Below are positions 12,633 to 12,713 of a DNA stretch of 12,713 nt, piece after piece. The first letter of the stretch is position 1; every line of letters starts with the position of its first letter. Origin of the DNA: an uncultured Clostridia bacterium (GTDB taxonomy: Bacteria; Bacillota; Clostridia; Christensenellales; Aristaeellaceae); assembly GCA_937934775.1 (NCBI GenBank), contig CALGYL010000047.1:1-12713 (forward strand), read 5' to 3'. The translations under genes and the position numbers were made by a program. The notes under the pieces are model-generated. The model saw nothing but the letters and a program-made list of their open reading frames with translations. It made no database searches and was not told the DNA's origin.

Positions 12633-12661
12633 GGCCCGCCCTTCGTGCTGAAGGGCGGGCC
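12633..12661 (+). terminator. Hairpin after arsR, probable terminator without a U-tract
   Basis: A perfect 12-bp stem, GGCCCGCCCTTC paired with GAAGGGCGGGCC, with a five-base loop begins seven bases after the arsR stop. No T run follows (CAGACC). It most likely marks the end of the operon, with termination either here or at the second hairpin 17 bases further on. Confidence 0.6.
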
Positions 12662-12677
12662 CAGACCATCAACAAAG

Positions 12678-12713
12678 GCGCTCAGCCCTGTCGGGTTGGG
12701 CGCAAATTTTATG
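12678..12713 (+). terminator. Second hairpin at the right edge, weak U-tract
   Basis: An 11-bp stem with two G-U pairs (GCGCTCAGCCC with GGGTTGGGCGC, TGTC loop) at 12678-12703 is followed by AAATTTT. It may act with the preceding hairpin as a tandem terminator. The window ends at ATG (12711-12713), so it could equally lie in the leader of an unseen downstream gene. Confidence 0.4.

Noticed and set aside
12666..12713. Open frame running off the right edge
   Set aside because: Under 50 bases, overlapping a hairpin, with no start codon or ribosome-binding site; it cannot be judged.

Overview
The window is a GC-rich stretch of bacterial chromosome. It most likely comes from a member of the Bacillota (class Clostridia). 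The evidence is an infC-rpmI-rplT operon with a leader attenuator, good sigma-A promoters (TTGACA/TATAAT type, 16-17 bp spacers), strong GGAGG ribosome-binding sites, a DUF4867 gene, a TraX-like membrane protein and clostridial-type purA/purB variants. No phage, insertion sequence, CRISPR array, tRNA or rRNA was seen. The lineage is inferred from gene content and was not tested by a search.

Layout. From 94 to about 6900 all genes lie on the minus strand. In transcription order they are: infC-rpmI-rplT, with an attenuated leader and a terminator; a TraX-family membrane protein; a 77-residue single-pass membrane protein; purA-purB, which make AMP from IMP; the Mn(II) exporter mntP; and a DUF4867 cupin-like protein. 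Nearly every one of these units has its own recognisable promoter. From 7164 onward the genes lie on the plus strand: a 1014-residue multi-pass GAF-GGDEF-EAL protein of cyclic-di-GMP metabolism; sfsA overlapping thpR (a nuclease-like protein and an RNA 2',3'-cyclic phosphodiesterase/ligase-fold protein); and a compact three-gene operon at 11498-12661.

The last operon is the most interesting part. It has a near-consensus promoter covered by two overlapping perfect inverted repeats. It encodes an 8Fe ferredoxin, a four-helix NapH-like membrane Fe-S protein, and an ArsR repressor carrying the two cysteines typical of persulfide-sensing SqrR/BigR/YgaV proteins. I infer a self-regulated membrane electron-transfer module controlled by reactive sulfur species or another thiol-directed signal. 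I know of no described system with this exact composition.

Other points worth attention: a probable non-AUG (AUC) start for infC; an unusual PurA with several altered signature motifs beside a PurB of the long type that resembles the eukaryotic enzyme; and a 53-base coding overlap between the membrane Fe-S gene and its regulator.
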